This document shows, piece by piece, positions 8,066 to 15,150 of a stretch of DNA of 18,680 bases. The stretch is from positions 1 to 18,680 of the forward strand of contig JALRDC010000143.1 in NCBI GenBank assembly GCA_023262245.1, given 5' to 3'. This DNA comes from Flavobacteriaceae bacterium (lineage in GTDB: Bacteria; Bacteroidota; Bacteroidia; Flavobacteriales; Flavobacteriaceae). The position numbers and the translations under genes were made by a program. The first letter of the stretch is position 1, and each line of letters opens with the position of its first letter. Under the pieces are notes generated by a model. It saw only the letters and a program-made list of their open reading frames with translations. It was not told where the DNA came from and did no database searches.

Positions 8066-8096
8066 TTTGAGATACAAATAATTATCTCTATCTTAG
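8066..8096 (+). promoter_or_regulatory. promoter of the DUF2892 gene
   Basis: TTTG at 8066-8069, a 19-nt spacer, then TATCTTAG at 8089-8096 fit the Bacteroidota pattern TTTG-N19-TAnnTTTG with one mismatch in the -7 box. The start codon follows 28 nt later, after the leader ATTAATAACCATAAACCAA. Confidence 0.6.
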
Positions 8097-8124
8097 AAAG
8101 ATTAATAACCATAAACCAAAAAAA

Positions 8125-8355
8125 ATGAATGTATCTAAAAATATTAAAAAAGTAAGAGCTCACGACGCTATTTGTGGACTCTTGTATTTAGCAAGCATTG
8201 GATTGACAATGCAAACAGGAAATGTTGATTTCCTTTATATTGCCGTGGGAGTTGGGGTTTTGCAGGTAATTAGTCCAATTACCAAGTTTTGCCCTGTATA
8301 TTTCTCACTAAATAAAATTATGAAGGATACTGACCCAATGCAAAATGGAAAGTAA
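8125..8355 (+). CDS. DUF2892 family membrane protein
   Basis: 76-residue integral membrane protein resembling DUF2892 (the YgaP-type transmembrane domain). An N-terminal soluble stretch is followed by two hydrophobic helices (about 14-30 and 35-51), then the family's conserved CPVY turn after the second helix and a short charged tail. Some relatives are fused to rhodanese domains; this one stands alone, and its function is not known. It forms a clean single-gene unit with its own promoter at 8066-8096 and a terminator 18 bp after the stop. Its promoter and leader resemble those of the gene at 14313. Confidence 0.8.
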   Translation: MNVSKNIKKVRAHDAICGLLYLASIGLTMQTGNVDFLYIAVGVGVLQVISPITKFCPVYFSLNKIMKDTDPMQNGK

Positions 8356-8373
8356 GATGCACAAAGTATTTTA

Positions 8374-8402
8374 AAAAAAACCTCCCAAGTGGAGGTTTTT
8401 TT
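8374..8402 (+). terminator. rho-independent terminator after the DUF2892 gene
   Basis: CCTCC at 8381-8385 pairs with GGAGG at 8391-8395 around the loop CAAGT. The stem is extended by A residues on the left and seven T residues on the right, giving about 12 bp and a T tract. It works in plus orientation and begins 18 bp after the stop. Confidence 0.9.
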
Positions 8403-8546
8403 ATTCCAATCAAAGAAGCCTAAATTCTCTAAAAGTCAATTGCATCCATTAGTTAAGCGCAAAATTTCTTTTAGTTTTCTGGGGTAATTTATGTTGGAAA
8501 TTTGTTTATATAGGTTAAGATTCCAGCCTATTCTATATATTTAGAT

Positions 8547-11273
8547 ATGAAAAAACGATTTTTCTTCAAACCAATATCGCAATTAGCATTCATCAGAATA
8601 AAGAAATTGATTGCACTAGTTTTTTTGAGTATTATATGGAATGCTAGCTCACAAAACAAACAGATCCGTTTATACGATCTAAAGACCGAGTATCTGGTCA
8701 ATCCTATCGGACTGGATGTAAAAACTCCTCGACTATCATGGAAAATTGTCGATAAAAGACGGGGAGCTATTCAAAATGCTTATAGCCTTTCTCTGGGAAC
8801 AGATTCAATTAAAGTCGCCGCTGGAAATGGTTCCCATTGGAATACGGGAAAAACCAATTCGGATCATCAAATGATTGTGTATAATGGAAAAGAATTGCAA
8901 GCTTTTCAAAAGTATTATTGGTCCCTAACCGTTTGGGATAAAAACAACGAAAAGATTCAATCGGATCAGATAGCTAGCTTTGAGATGGGCATGATGGAGT
9001 CCAGAAATTGGAAGGGATCATGGATTTCAGACACTCGTGATATCAATAAAAAAGAGAGCCCTTATTTTAGGAAAGAGTTTAAAATTCAAAAGAAGGTAAA
9101 AAAGGCAAGAGTTTACGTTGCGGCAGCAGGACTTTTTGAACTATATCTAAATGGGGAAAGAATAGGGGATCATCAAATGGACCCTAGCTACACCCGTTTC
9201 GATCGAAGAAATTTATATGTAACTCATGATGTAACATCCTCTTTAAATAGGAACAACGCAATTGGGATTTTATTGGGAAATGGCTGGTTTAATCACCAAT
9301 CCACAGCCGTTTGGGATTTTCATGAAGCTCCCTGGAGGGCAAGGCCTATGTTTTGCCTAGATTTAAAAGTCACCTATGAGGACGGTTCGGTAGAAACTTT
9401 TTCTTCAAACAAGGATTGGAAAACCTCCTCGGGATCTTTGATTTTTAACAGTATTTACACCGCCGAGCATTACGATGCACAACGCGAACAAAAAGGCTGG
9501 AACCGCGTTGGTTTTGATGACCTTAATTGGAAAAAAAGCATCATCACATCGGCTCCCTCAAATAATGTTGTTGCACAGGCATTACACCCCATAAAGCAAA
9601 CCCAAGAAATACAACCTGTTAAAATGCGAAAAATAAATTCTCAAAAGTATATTTTTGATCTTGGAAGAAACATCGCAGGGATATCCAGAATAAACTTAAA
9701 TGGTGAGGCAGGAACCGTCCTGAGGGTGACCCATTCAGAGTTGTTGGATCAGCATGGAGAGATTGACCTTTCTAATATCATCGTTCATTATCGCCCTACG
9801 GATGATACCGATCCTTTTCAAACAGATATTTATACACTCCGTGGGGAAGGATTAGAAACCTTTTCACCCAAGTTTAACTACAAAGGGTTCCAATACATAC
9901 AAGTTCTCAGTAACAAACCCATTGAGTTAACAGAGCAAAGTGTTACAGGGATTTTTATGCACAGCGATGTGCCTACTTCAGGAGTAATAAAGAGTTCCAA
10001 CCCGCTTGTCAACAAACTCTGGTCCGCTACTAATAATGCGTATTTATCGAATTTATTCGGCTATCCTACCGATTGTCCCCAACGTGAAAAAAACGGATGG
10101 ACAGGAGATGCTCACATCGCAATAGAAATGGGACTTTACAATTTTGATGGGATTACTGTGTATGAAAAATGGCTGGCCGATCATCGTGATGAACAACAGT
10201 CTAATGGAGTACTTCCCTCCATTATTCCATCTAGTGGATGGGGATACGAATGGGGTAATGGGCCAGATTGGACCAGTAGTTTGGCCATCATACCTTGGAA
10301 TATCTATTTATTTTATGGAGATTCAAAACTTTTGGCAGACTGCTATGAAAATATCAAGAGGTATGTGGATTACATCACTGAAATCAGCCCAGGATATATA
10401 ACCCATTGGGGTTTGGGCGATTGGGTTCCAGTAAAATCCAAAACCCCCAAGGAGTTCACCTCCTCCATTTATTATTATGTAGATGCAAGAATTTTGGCTA
10501 GTGCAGCAAAATTATTTGGAAAAGAAGAGGATTACCAAAAGTATTCAAAACTAGCAGCGAATATAAAAGACGCTATAAATTCTCAATTTTTCGATCCAAA
10601 AACAGCAATATATGGGAGTGGTTTTCAAACGGAGTTGAGTACACCTTTATTTTGGGGAGTTGTACCTGATGGATATTCAAAAAAAGTTGCACAAAACTTG
10701 GCAAAAAAAGTTATTTCTGATAATCGCCATATCGATGTAGGGTTACTTGGAAGCAAAGCCATACTAAATGCATTGAGTGAAAATGGGTACGCAGATTTGG
10801 CCTTCGAAGTGGCAACTCAAGAGGATTTTCCTTCTTGGGGAGCCTGGATCAAAGAGGGAGCCACTACTCTTTTTGAGGATTGGAAAGTGGACAAAGAGCG
10901 AAATGGGGCCATGTCCAGAAATCATATCATGTTTGGGGAAATTGGAGCTTGGTTTTACAAGGCCTTGGGAGGCATTAAAACGGACCCAGAACACCCTGGT
11001 TTTAAAAATATTATCCTTGAACCTCACTTTGTGAAAAACCTGGAACGTTTCGAAGCCCAACACGAGGGACCCCATGGAGAAATTCATAGTAGATGGGAAA
11101 GAAAGAAAGGAATCGTTTTTTACGATGTGGTAGTTCCTCCCAATAGCAGTGCTACTTTAATTATCAATCAAGGAAAAATTGTTGAAAAGAATGGAGTTAA
11201 TTTTTACAAAAATAAGATTGGCGCTCTACAGGCTCAAATTCCCTCAGGAACATACCGTTTTGAAATTAAGTAG
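8547..11273 (+). CDS. alpha-L-rhamnosidase, GH78
   Basis: 908-residue exported glycoside hydrolase that releases terminal alpha-L-rhamnose from glycans or glycosides by an inverting mechanism. The signal peptide is long (basic n-region of about 20 residues, hydrophobic core 21-31, ending NASSQ). Domains in order: N-terminal Ig-like (about 37-150), the Bac_rhamnosid N beta-sandwich (about 170-350), a second beta domain (about 360-470), the (alpha/alpha)6 barrel (about 480-820) and a C-terminal beta-sandwich. Catalytic residues are intact: general acid Glu514 in CPQREKNGWTGDAH and general base Glu777 in EGATTLFEDW. The length is normal. It probably acts with the GH3 enzyme downstream, although 592 bp and a small gene lie between them. 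Confidence 0.94.
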   Translation: MKKRFFFKPISQLAFIRIKKLIALVFLSIIWNASSQNKQIRLYDLKTEYLVNPIGLDVKTPRLSWKIVDKRRGAIQNAYSLSLGTDSIKVAAGNGSHWNTGKTNSDHQMIVYNGKELQAFQKYYWSLTVWDKNNEKIQSDQIASFEMGMMESRNWKGSWISDTRDINKKESPYFRKEFKIQKKVKKARVYVAAAGLFELYLNGERIGDHQMDPSYTRFDRRNLYVTHDVTSSLNRNNAIGILLGNGWFNHQSTAVWDFHEAPWRARPMFCLDLKVTYEDGSVETFSSNKDWKTSSGSLIFNSIYTAEHYDAQREQKGWNRVGFDDLNWKKSIITSAPSNNVVAQALHPIKQTQEIQPVKMRKINSQKYIFDLGRNIAGISRINLNGEAGTVLRVTHSELLDQHGEIDLSNIIVHYRPTDDTDPFQTDIYTLRGEGLETFSPKFNYKGFQYIQVLSNKPIELTEQSVTGIFMHSDVPTSGVIKSSNPLVNKLWSATNNAYLSNLFGYPTDCPQREKNGWTGDAHIAIEMGLYNFDGITVYEKWLADHRDEQQSNGVLPSIIPSSGWGYEWGNGPDWTSSLAIIPWNIYLFYGDSKLLADCYENIKRYVDYITEISPGYITHWGLGDWVPVKSKTPKEFTSSIYYYVDARILASAAKLFGKEEDYQKYSKLAANIKDAINSQFFDPKTAIYGSGFQTELSTPLFWGVVPDGYSKKVAQNLAKKVISDNRHIDVGLLGSKAILNALSENGYADLAFEVATQEDFPSWGAWIKEGATTLFEDWKVDKERNGAMSRNHIMFGEIGAWFYKALGGIKTDPEHPGFKNIILEPHFVKNLERFEAQHEGPHGEIHSRWERKKGIVFYDVVVPPNSSATLIINQGKIVEKNGVNFYKNKIGALQAQIPSGTYRFEIK

Positions 11274-11454
11274 CCCCAATTACTTCCTTATATTGTAAGA
11301 ATCCACCCTTGATGGAACTTCTAAATAACTAATCATTTACAATTACCTTTCTTAACTAAAACGATATTATGTTTAATTGATCTAAATTTAAACTACTGTA
11401 TTACAGTTATTTACGAAATATTATTTATTATTTTTACACTAAATTAAAGCAATA

Positions 11455-11577
11455 ATGGAAAATATATCTTTAAGCAATTCTTGTGTTAACTGTACGAACT
11501 TTAGTGAAAACAAATGTTCTGTTCACGGTGTTGGGGTCACAGCATCTAACACTTGTGAAACATTCACAACTGCATAA
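11455..11577 (+). CDS. 40-residue cysteine-rich small protein
   Basis: ATG-to-TAA frame of 40 residues with the pattern C10-x2-C13-x7-C21-x12-C34. The visible pieces are SCVNCTNF, then NKCSVHGVGV and TCETF; His24 follows the third cysteine closely. Four cysteines in 25 residues suggest a metal or iron-sulfur site or disulfides. No signal peptide is present, so it should be cytoplasmic, which favours metal binding. The pattern CxxCxxF...C...V...C..F resembles short uncharacterised proteins in other bacteria. A small hairpin and T run start 6 bp after the stop, consistent with an independent single-gene transcript. A weak -7-like TATTTTTA lies at 11429-11436. Confidence 0.65.
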   Translation: MENISLSNSCVNCTNFSENKCSVHGVGVTASNTCETFTTA

Positions 11578-11582
11578 TAATT

Positions 11583-11599
11583 GGGCTATTTGCCCTTTT
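11583..11599 (+). terminator. small terminator-like hairpin after the cysteine-rich gene
   Basis: GGGC (11583-11586) pairs with GCCC (11592-11595) around a 5-nt loop and is followed by TTTT. The stem is only 4 bp, so its strength is uncertain, but its position 5 bp after the stop fits a terminator. Confidence 0.5.
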
Positions 11600-11864
11600 A
11601 ATTAGGTCCCTGCTACTACATTTTATAGTTGTAAAATTTCTTTTTATAGCTACTACAAAATCTTGTATTCCAAAGGGTTATATTTAGATACTTTATAGTT
11701 CTTTTCTGAAATTGACCTAAAATAATAATTTCTTGAAGTTATTTTCAAAGAATTTGTTTGAGGTATTTGTGATTCTGTTTATGGAAGTTTTTAATGTATG
11801 AATACTCTTCTTACATTTTTTATATTAGCATTTAATTTAAACAACCTCCAATTAGTTCTTGATT
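11600..11864. other. AT-rich non-coding stretch before the GH3 gene
   Basis: 265 bp with no supported gene. It contains the direct repeat GCTACTACA at 11612-11620 and 11649-11657, each near a TTTATAG, and a weak AT hairpin (ATTTTA against TAAAAT) between the copies. It presumably holds the GH3 promoter, but no convincing -33/-7 pair was found. Confidence 0.4.
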
Positions 11865-14138
11865 ATGAACATGAATCACTTAGTTCTAAAACTTTCTTTA
11901 GTTTTTTTTATACATTTTTCCACAACTGCTCAACAATCCATAGATATAAAAGTAGCAGAGCTTCTTTCAAAAATGACTTTGGAAGAAAAAATTGGGCAAA
12001 TGAATCAGTACAATGGTTTTTGGAATTTTACAGGGCCATCTCCAGAAGAGGGTGATGCAAAAGTGAAATACGAACACCTTAGAAAAGGTCTTGTAGGATC
12101 CATGCTCAATGTCCGCGGTGTTAGAGACGTTCGTTCAGTTCAAAAAATAGCCGTGGAAGAGTCTCGTTTAGGAATCCCATTAATTTTTGGATTTGACCTT
12201 ATCCACGGATATAAAACAGTCTTTCCAATTCCACTAGCAGAAGCGGCAAGCTGGGATGTAAAAGCCATTGAGCTTTCGGCTAAATTAGCGGCCAAAGAGG
12301 CTGCAGCCGCTGGAATTAACTGGACCTTTGCTCCGATGGTAGATATTACTCGAGATGCCCGTTGGGGACGTGTAATGGAAGGAGCAGGTGAGGATCCCTA
12401 TCTTGGGAGTTTGGTTGCTGCAGCTCGGGTACGTGGATTTCAAGGGGAGAAGCTCAATGCACCTTTTACGATAGCAGCTACCGCAAAACACTTTGCTGCC
12501 TATGGTTTTGCAGAAGCTGGACGCGATTACAACACTGTGGATATCGGTTTAAACACCCTTCACAATATGGTGCTGCCTCCATTTAAAGCTGCGGCCGATG
12601 CTGGAATTAAAACATTTATGAATTCTTTTAATGATCTCAACGGTATCCCGGCAACTGCCGATGCCTATTTACAACGTGATATCTTAAAAGGGGATTGGGG
12701 CTTTGAAGGTTTTGTTGTTTCCGATTGGGGTTCCATAAGAGAAATGATGGATCATGGTTATGCAAGAGATCGAAAACATGCGGGGGAATTGGCCGTTTTA
12801 GGAGGTTCGGACATGGATATGGAGTCTTCCATTTACATTAATGAATTGGAAACCCTCTTAGAAGAAAAGAAAATCAATTTAGCGCATATTGACGATGCGG
12901 TCTCTAGAATATTAAAAGTAAAATATGAACTAGGCCTCTTCGACGATCCCTATTTATATTGCAATGAAGAAGTTGAAAAACAAATTACGGGGGCTCAAGA
13001 AATTGTTGAGGCTAGTTTAGAGGTAGCTAAAAAGTCCATTGTTTTATTAAAAAATGAAAACAATATCCTACCGCTTAGAAAGAAAGGACAAAAAATTGGT
13101 TTAATTGGACCTTTAGCAGCGGATAAAAACAGTCCTTTAGGAAATTGGCGTATTGCTGCGGAGAACAATACTGCAATTTCCGTATTGGAGGGAATGCAAA
13201 ATTATAAAGACAATCGATTGAGCCATGCTCAGGGTGTTCGACTCGTTGAAAAAGTACCTGCGGGCTTCCACGAAGAGGTTGCAATTAATACTACGGATAA
13301 AACAGGATTTGAAGCGGCAATTGCGTTGGCCAAAAAGGTAGATGTTGTTGTTATGGTTCTTGGAGAATACGGCTTTCAGTCAGGAGAGGGAAGAAGTAGA
13401 ACCCAATTAGGACTTCCTGGACTTCAACAAGAGTTACTGGAGAAAGTGACCATGGCAAATCCCAATGTTGTTTTGGTGGTGATGAATGGCCGGCCATTAA
13501 TTTTAAATTGGGCTGCTGAAAATGTTCCTGCTATTGTTGAAGCATGGCATTTGGGAACACAAAGTGGAAACGCCATTGCACAGGTTTTATATGGAGACTA
13601 TAACCCTAGTGGCAAACTGCCGATGAGTTTTCCAAGAAGTGTAGGACAGTTGCCCTTGTACTATAATCACAAAAGCACAGGACGCCCTGGGGCAGAAGGG
13701 GAAGATCCTGGGAGTGTATTTTGGTCACATTATGGTGACGAAAAAAACAGTGCTTTATTTCCTTTTGGTTTTGGATTAAGCTATACAGAGTTTGAATACA
13801 CTAACTTTCAATTAAGTACTGCCACTCTGGACCGCAGTGGTAGCATTACAGCCTTTGTTGATGTGAAAAATACCGGAGCAGTAAAAGGAAAAGAGGTCGT
13901 ACAGCTATACCTACAAGATCCATATGCAAGTACCACCCGACCCGTAAAGGAACTAAAAGGATTTCAAATGGTGGAACTGGCCCCTGGAGAAAGTAAAAAA
14001 GTGAGTTTTATTATTACTGAAGCTGATTTAAAGTTTTATAATGCCAAACAGCAATGGGATGCCGAATCGGGAATATTTCACGTATATATTGGCGGTAATT
14101 CTTTAGTAAAAAATAAAAGAAGTTTTGAGTTAAACTAA
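11865..14138 (+). CDS. bglX: beta-glucosidase, GH3 (BglX type)
   Basis: 757-residue exported glycoside hydrolase family 3 enzyme, a retaining beta-glucosidase that removes non-reducing-end beta-linked sugars. The signal peptide ends near FIHFSTTAQQ, so it should be periplasmic. The (beta/alpha)8 domain (about 30-360) contains GFDLIHGYKTVFP, the KHFAAYG block and the nucleophile Asp287 in GFVVSDWGS. The alpha/beta sandwich (about 380-600) carries the likely acid/base Glu508 in QSGEGRSRTQ. The C-terminal fibronectin-III-like domain contains KGKEVVQLYLQDPYAS. The start is uncertain: TTG at 11859, ATG at 11865 and ATG at 11871 are all in frame; I chose the first ATG. Natural substrates may include oligosaccharides released by the rhamnosidase. 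Confidence 0.93.
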   Translation: MNMNHLVLKLSLVFFIHFSTTAQQSIDIKVAELLSKMTLEEKIGQMNQYNGFWNFTGPSPEEGDAKVKYEHLRKGLVGSMLNVRGVRDVRSVQKIAVEESRLGIPLIFGFDLIHGYKTVFPIPLAEAASWDVKAIELSAKLAAKEAAAAGINWTFAPMVDITRDARWGRVMEGAGEDPYLGSLVAAARVRGFQGEKLNAPFTIAATAKHFAAYGFAEAGRDYNTVDIGLNTLHNMVLPPFKAAADAGIKTFMNSFNDLNGIPATADAYLQRDILKGDWGFEGFVVSDWGSIREMMDHGYARDRKHAGELAVLGGSDMDMESSIYINELETLLEEKKINLAHIDDAVSRILKVKYELGLFDDPYLYCNEEVEKQITGAQEIVEASLEVAKKSIVLLKNENNILPLRKKGQKIGLIGPLAADKNSPLGNWRIAAENNTAISVLEGMQNYKDNRLSHAQGVRLVEKVPAGFHEEVAINTTDKTGFEAAIALAKKVDVVVMVLGEYGFQSGEGRSRTQLGLPGLQQELLEKVTMANPNVVLVVMNGRPLILNWAAENVPAIVEAWHLGTQSGNAIAQVLYGDYNPSGKLPMSFPRSVGQLPLYYNHKSTGRPGAEGEDPGSVFWSHYGDEKNSALFPFGFGLSYTEFEYTNFQLSTATLDRSGSITAFVDVKNTGAVKGKEVVQLYLQDPYASTTRPVKELKGFQMVELAPGESKKVSFIITEADLKFYNAKQQWDAESGIFHVYIGGNSLVKNKRSFELN

Positions 14139-14167
14139 GAGCCTAAAAAATTTTGAAAAATGAAAAC

Positions 14168-14191
14168 TACCCTTCATTATGGAGGGTATTT
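14168..14191 (+). terminator. hairpin terminator after the GH3 gene
   Basis: TACCCTTC (14168-14175) pairs with GGAGGGTA (14181-14188), with one T-G wobble and the loop ATTAT, followed by TTTC. The flanking GAAA can extend the stem with a 2-nt bulge. It begins 29 bp after the stop. The T tract is short. Confidence 0.6.
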
Positions 14192-14251
14192 CATTAACAC
14201 TTAAGCGTTATTTTTTAGTGTTTTGTCTGGGGGTAGAAAACGGTTTTAAGA

Positions 14252-14284
14252 TTTCATAAAACTCAATTAACTTTCCTACCTTAG
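14252..14284 (+). promoter_or_regulatory. probable promoter of the gene at 14313
   Basis: TACCTTAG (14277-14284) resembles the -7 box and is preceded at 21 nt by TTTC in place of TTTG. The leader TTATTAACCATAAATCAA that follows closely resembles that of the DUF2892 gene. Confidence 0.4.
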
Positions 14285-14312
14285 AAGAATTATTAACCAT
14301 AAATCAATTGAA

Positions 14313-14561
14313 ATGAAAAAATTATTACTATTGTTTTTTATTCCTTTAAGTATTTCTGTTTTTGCTCAACAACCCCCCATGACAATTATTAGTTCTTGGG
14401 ACTTTGACAATGTAGGAGCTGCAAGAAAATTTATTGAAACCTACCAAGTTCCCGAACTAGACAGACTAGTTGATGAGGGTAAAATTTTGAATTGGGGTTA
14501 TATGCAACATTATATGGCTGATGAATATAACATTATTTACTGGTACGAGTTAAGCGGATAG
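14313..14561 (+). CDS. short exported protein, possibly a truncated remnant
   Basis: 82-residue protein with a good signal peptide (MKKLLLLFFIPLSISVFAQQ) and a mature part of about 62 residues containing SSWDFDNVG, a VPELDRLVDEGKILNWGYMQ segment and DEYNIIYWYE. The mature part resembles the first strand-helix-strand of a dimeric alpha/beta-barrel-like fold. I recall longer flavobacterial proteins (around 150 residues) with the same opening, so this copy may lack its C-terminal half; this is from memory and not verified. It ends in TAG at 14559-14561, 3 bp from the end of the convergent minus-strand gene. The promoter and leader look intact, so it may still be expressed. Confidence 0.6.
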   Translation: MKKLLLLFFIPLSISVFAQQPPMTIISSWDFDNVGAARKFIETYQVPELDRLVDEGKILNWGYMQHYMADEYNIIYWYELSG

Positions 14562-14564
14562 CTG

Positions 14565-14819
14565 TTAAGAATTAGTTTTTAATGCTTTATGTTCCAAAAT
14601 TTCAGGGATTGAGTCATTTAGATGATCTAATAACACTTCTGATGCATGTTTTTTAATCCAATAATAAATGACACCTTTTAAAAATTGATCTTGTGTTGGA
14701 TTTTTGCCAAACTTCTCTTTAGTTATAGGGAGCATTCTTGCTCTATCAATATAATTTAAAAAGGGCTCCGATAGATTTAGATTAATTTGGTTAAAATTTT
14801 CAATTGTATTTTTTGTCAT
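14565..14819 (-). CDS. hypothetical 84-residue protein
   Basis: 84-residue soluble protein, mixed charge, probably mainly helical (an LNYIDRARMLP helix, then a PTQDQFLKGVIYYWIKKHA helix). No signal peptide and no recognised motif. It lies 60 bp downstream of the Smr-like frame and may belong to the same minus-strand transcript as the sulfatase. Its size and helical pattern would fit a small DNA-binding or antitoxin-like protein, but nothing in the sequence proves this and no toxin partner is visible. Confidence 0.55.
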   Translation of the reverse strand: MTKNTIENFNQINLNLSEPFLNYIDRARMLPITKEKFGKNPTQDQFLKGVIYYWIKKHASEVLLDHLNDSIPEILEHKALKTNS

Positions 14820-14879
14820 AAGAATAATTGGTATTAGTTAGCCTATTTTTTTATTTGAAAGCGATAGATCACAAAAGGA

Positions 14880-15140
14880 TTATAACTCCATATATTCTAC
14901 AATGATTTGTCCTAGATTCCAACTGGGAATGTAATAAGTAAAGGGACTATGCTCAAGAATTTCATCAAAAATTCTCTGTTGTAACACAGAAGAATTTCCA
15001 GTAATTATAATAAGGGAAAAAGCCCCTTCTTCCTTAAAATTTGAAAGGGTTTCATTCACTTTTTCTAGGGCTTCTTTATGACGAATCCCATGTAGATCGA
15101 TACTCTGAATAACAATTTTTTAGACTTTAAAAATACACAT
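14880..15140 (-). pseudogene. Smr-domain-like ORF interrupted by an early stop
   Basis: A continuous frame of 79 codons (15119 down to the stop at 14880-14882) encodes a compact Smr/MutS2 C-terminal-type domain: SIDLHGIRHKEALEKV, carrying the DLHG motif, then SLIIITGNSSVLQQ in the place of the usual GxG loop, and FTYYIPSWNLGQIIV at the end. Smr domains are nucleases or nucleic-acid-binding modules; this version resembles small stand-alone Smr proteins, some of them phage-borne. There is no ATG, GTG or TTG at the start of the domain. The only upstream ATG (15138-15140, 10 bp after the sulfatase stop) is in the same frame but separated by a TAA at 15120-15122. It is therefore either a recent null allele, an ORF starting at a rare codon (ATT at 15114-15116), or a sequencing error. 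Confidence 0.65.
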
Positions 15141-15150
15141 TTTTTAAACG

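Noticed and set aside
10764..11087. Opposing 107- and 85-codon frames inside the rhamnosidase gene
   Set aside because: They overlap the conserved catalytic and C-terminal domains of GH78 in other frames and show no family features.
11612..11657. Direct repeat GCTACTACA with nearby TTTATAG copies
   Set aside because: Only two short copies 37 bp apart in AT-rich DNA; no array, no spacer regularity and no link to a regulator.
11798..12055. 85-codon plus-strand frame overlapping the GH3 start
   Set aside because: Runs through the signal peptide and first domain of the GH3 enzyme in another frame; no independent support.
14160..14204. 14-codon ORF spanning the hairpin after the GH3 gene
   Set aside because: Its sequence is explained by the terminator stem; no upstream signal.
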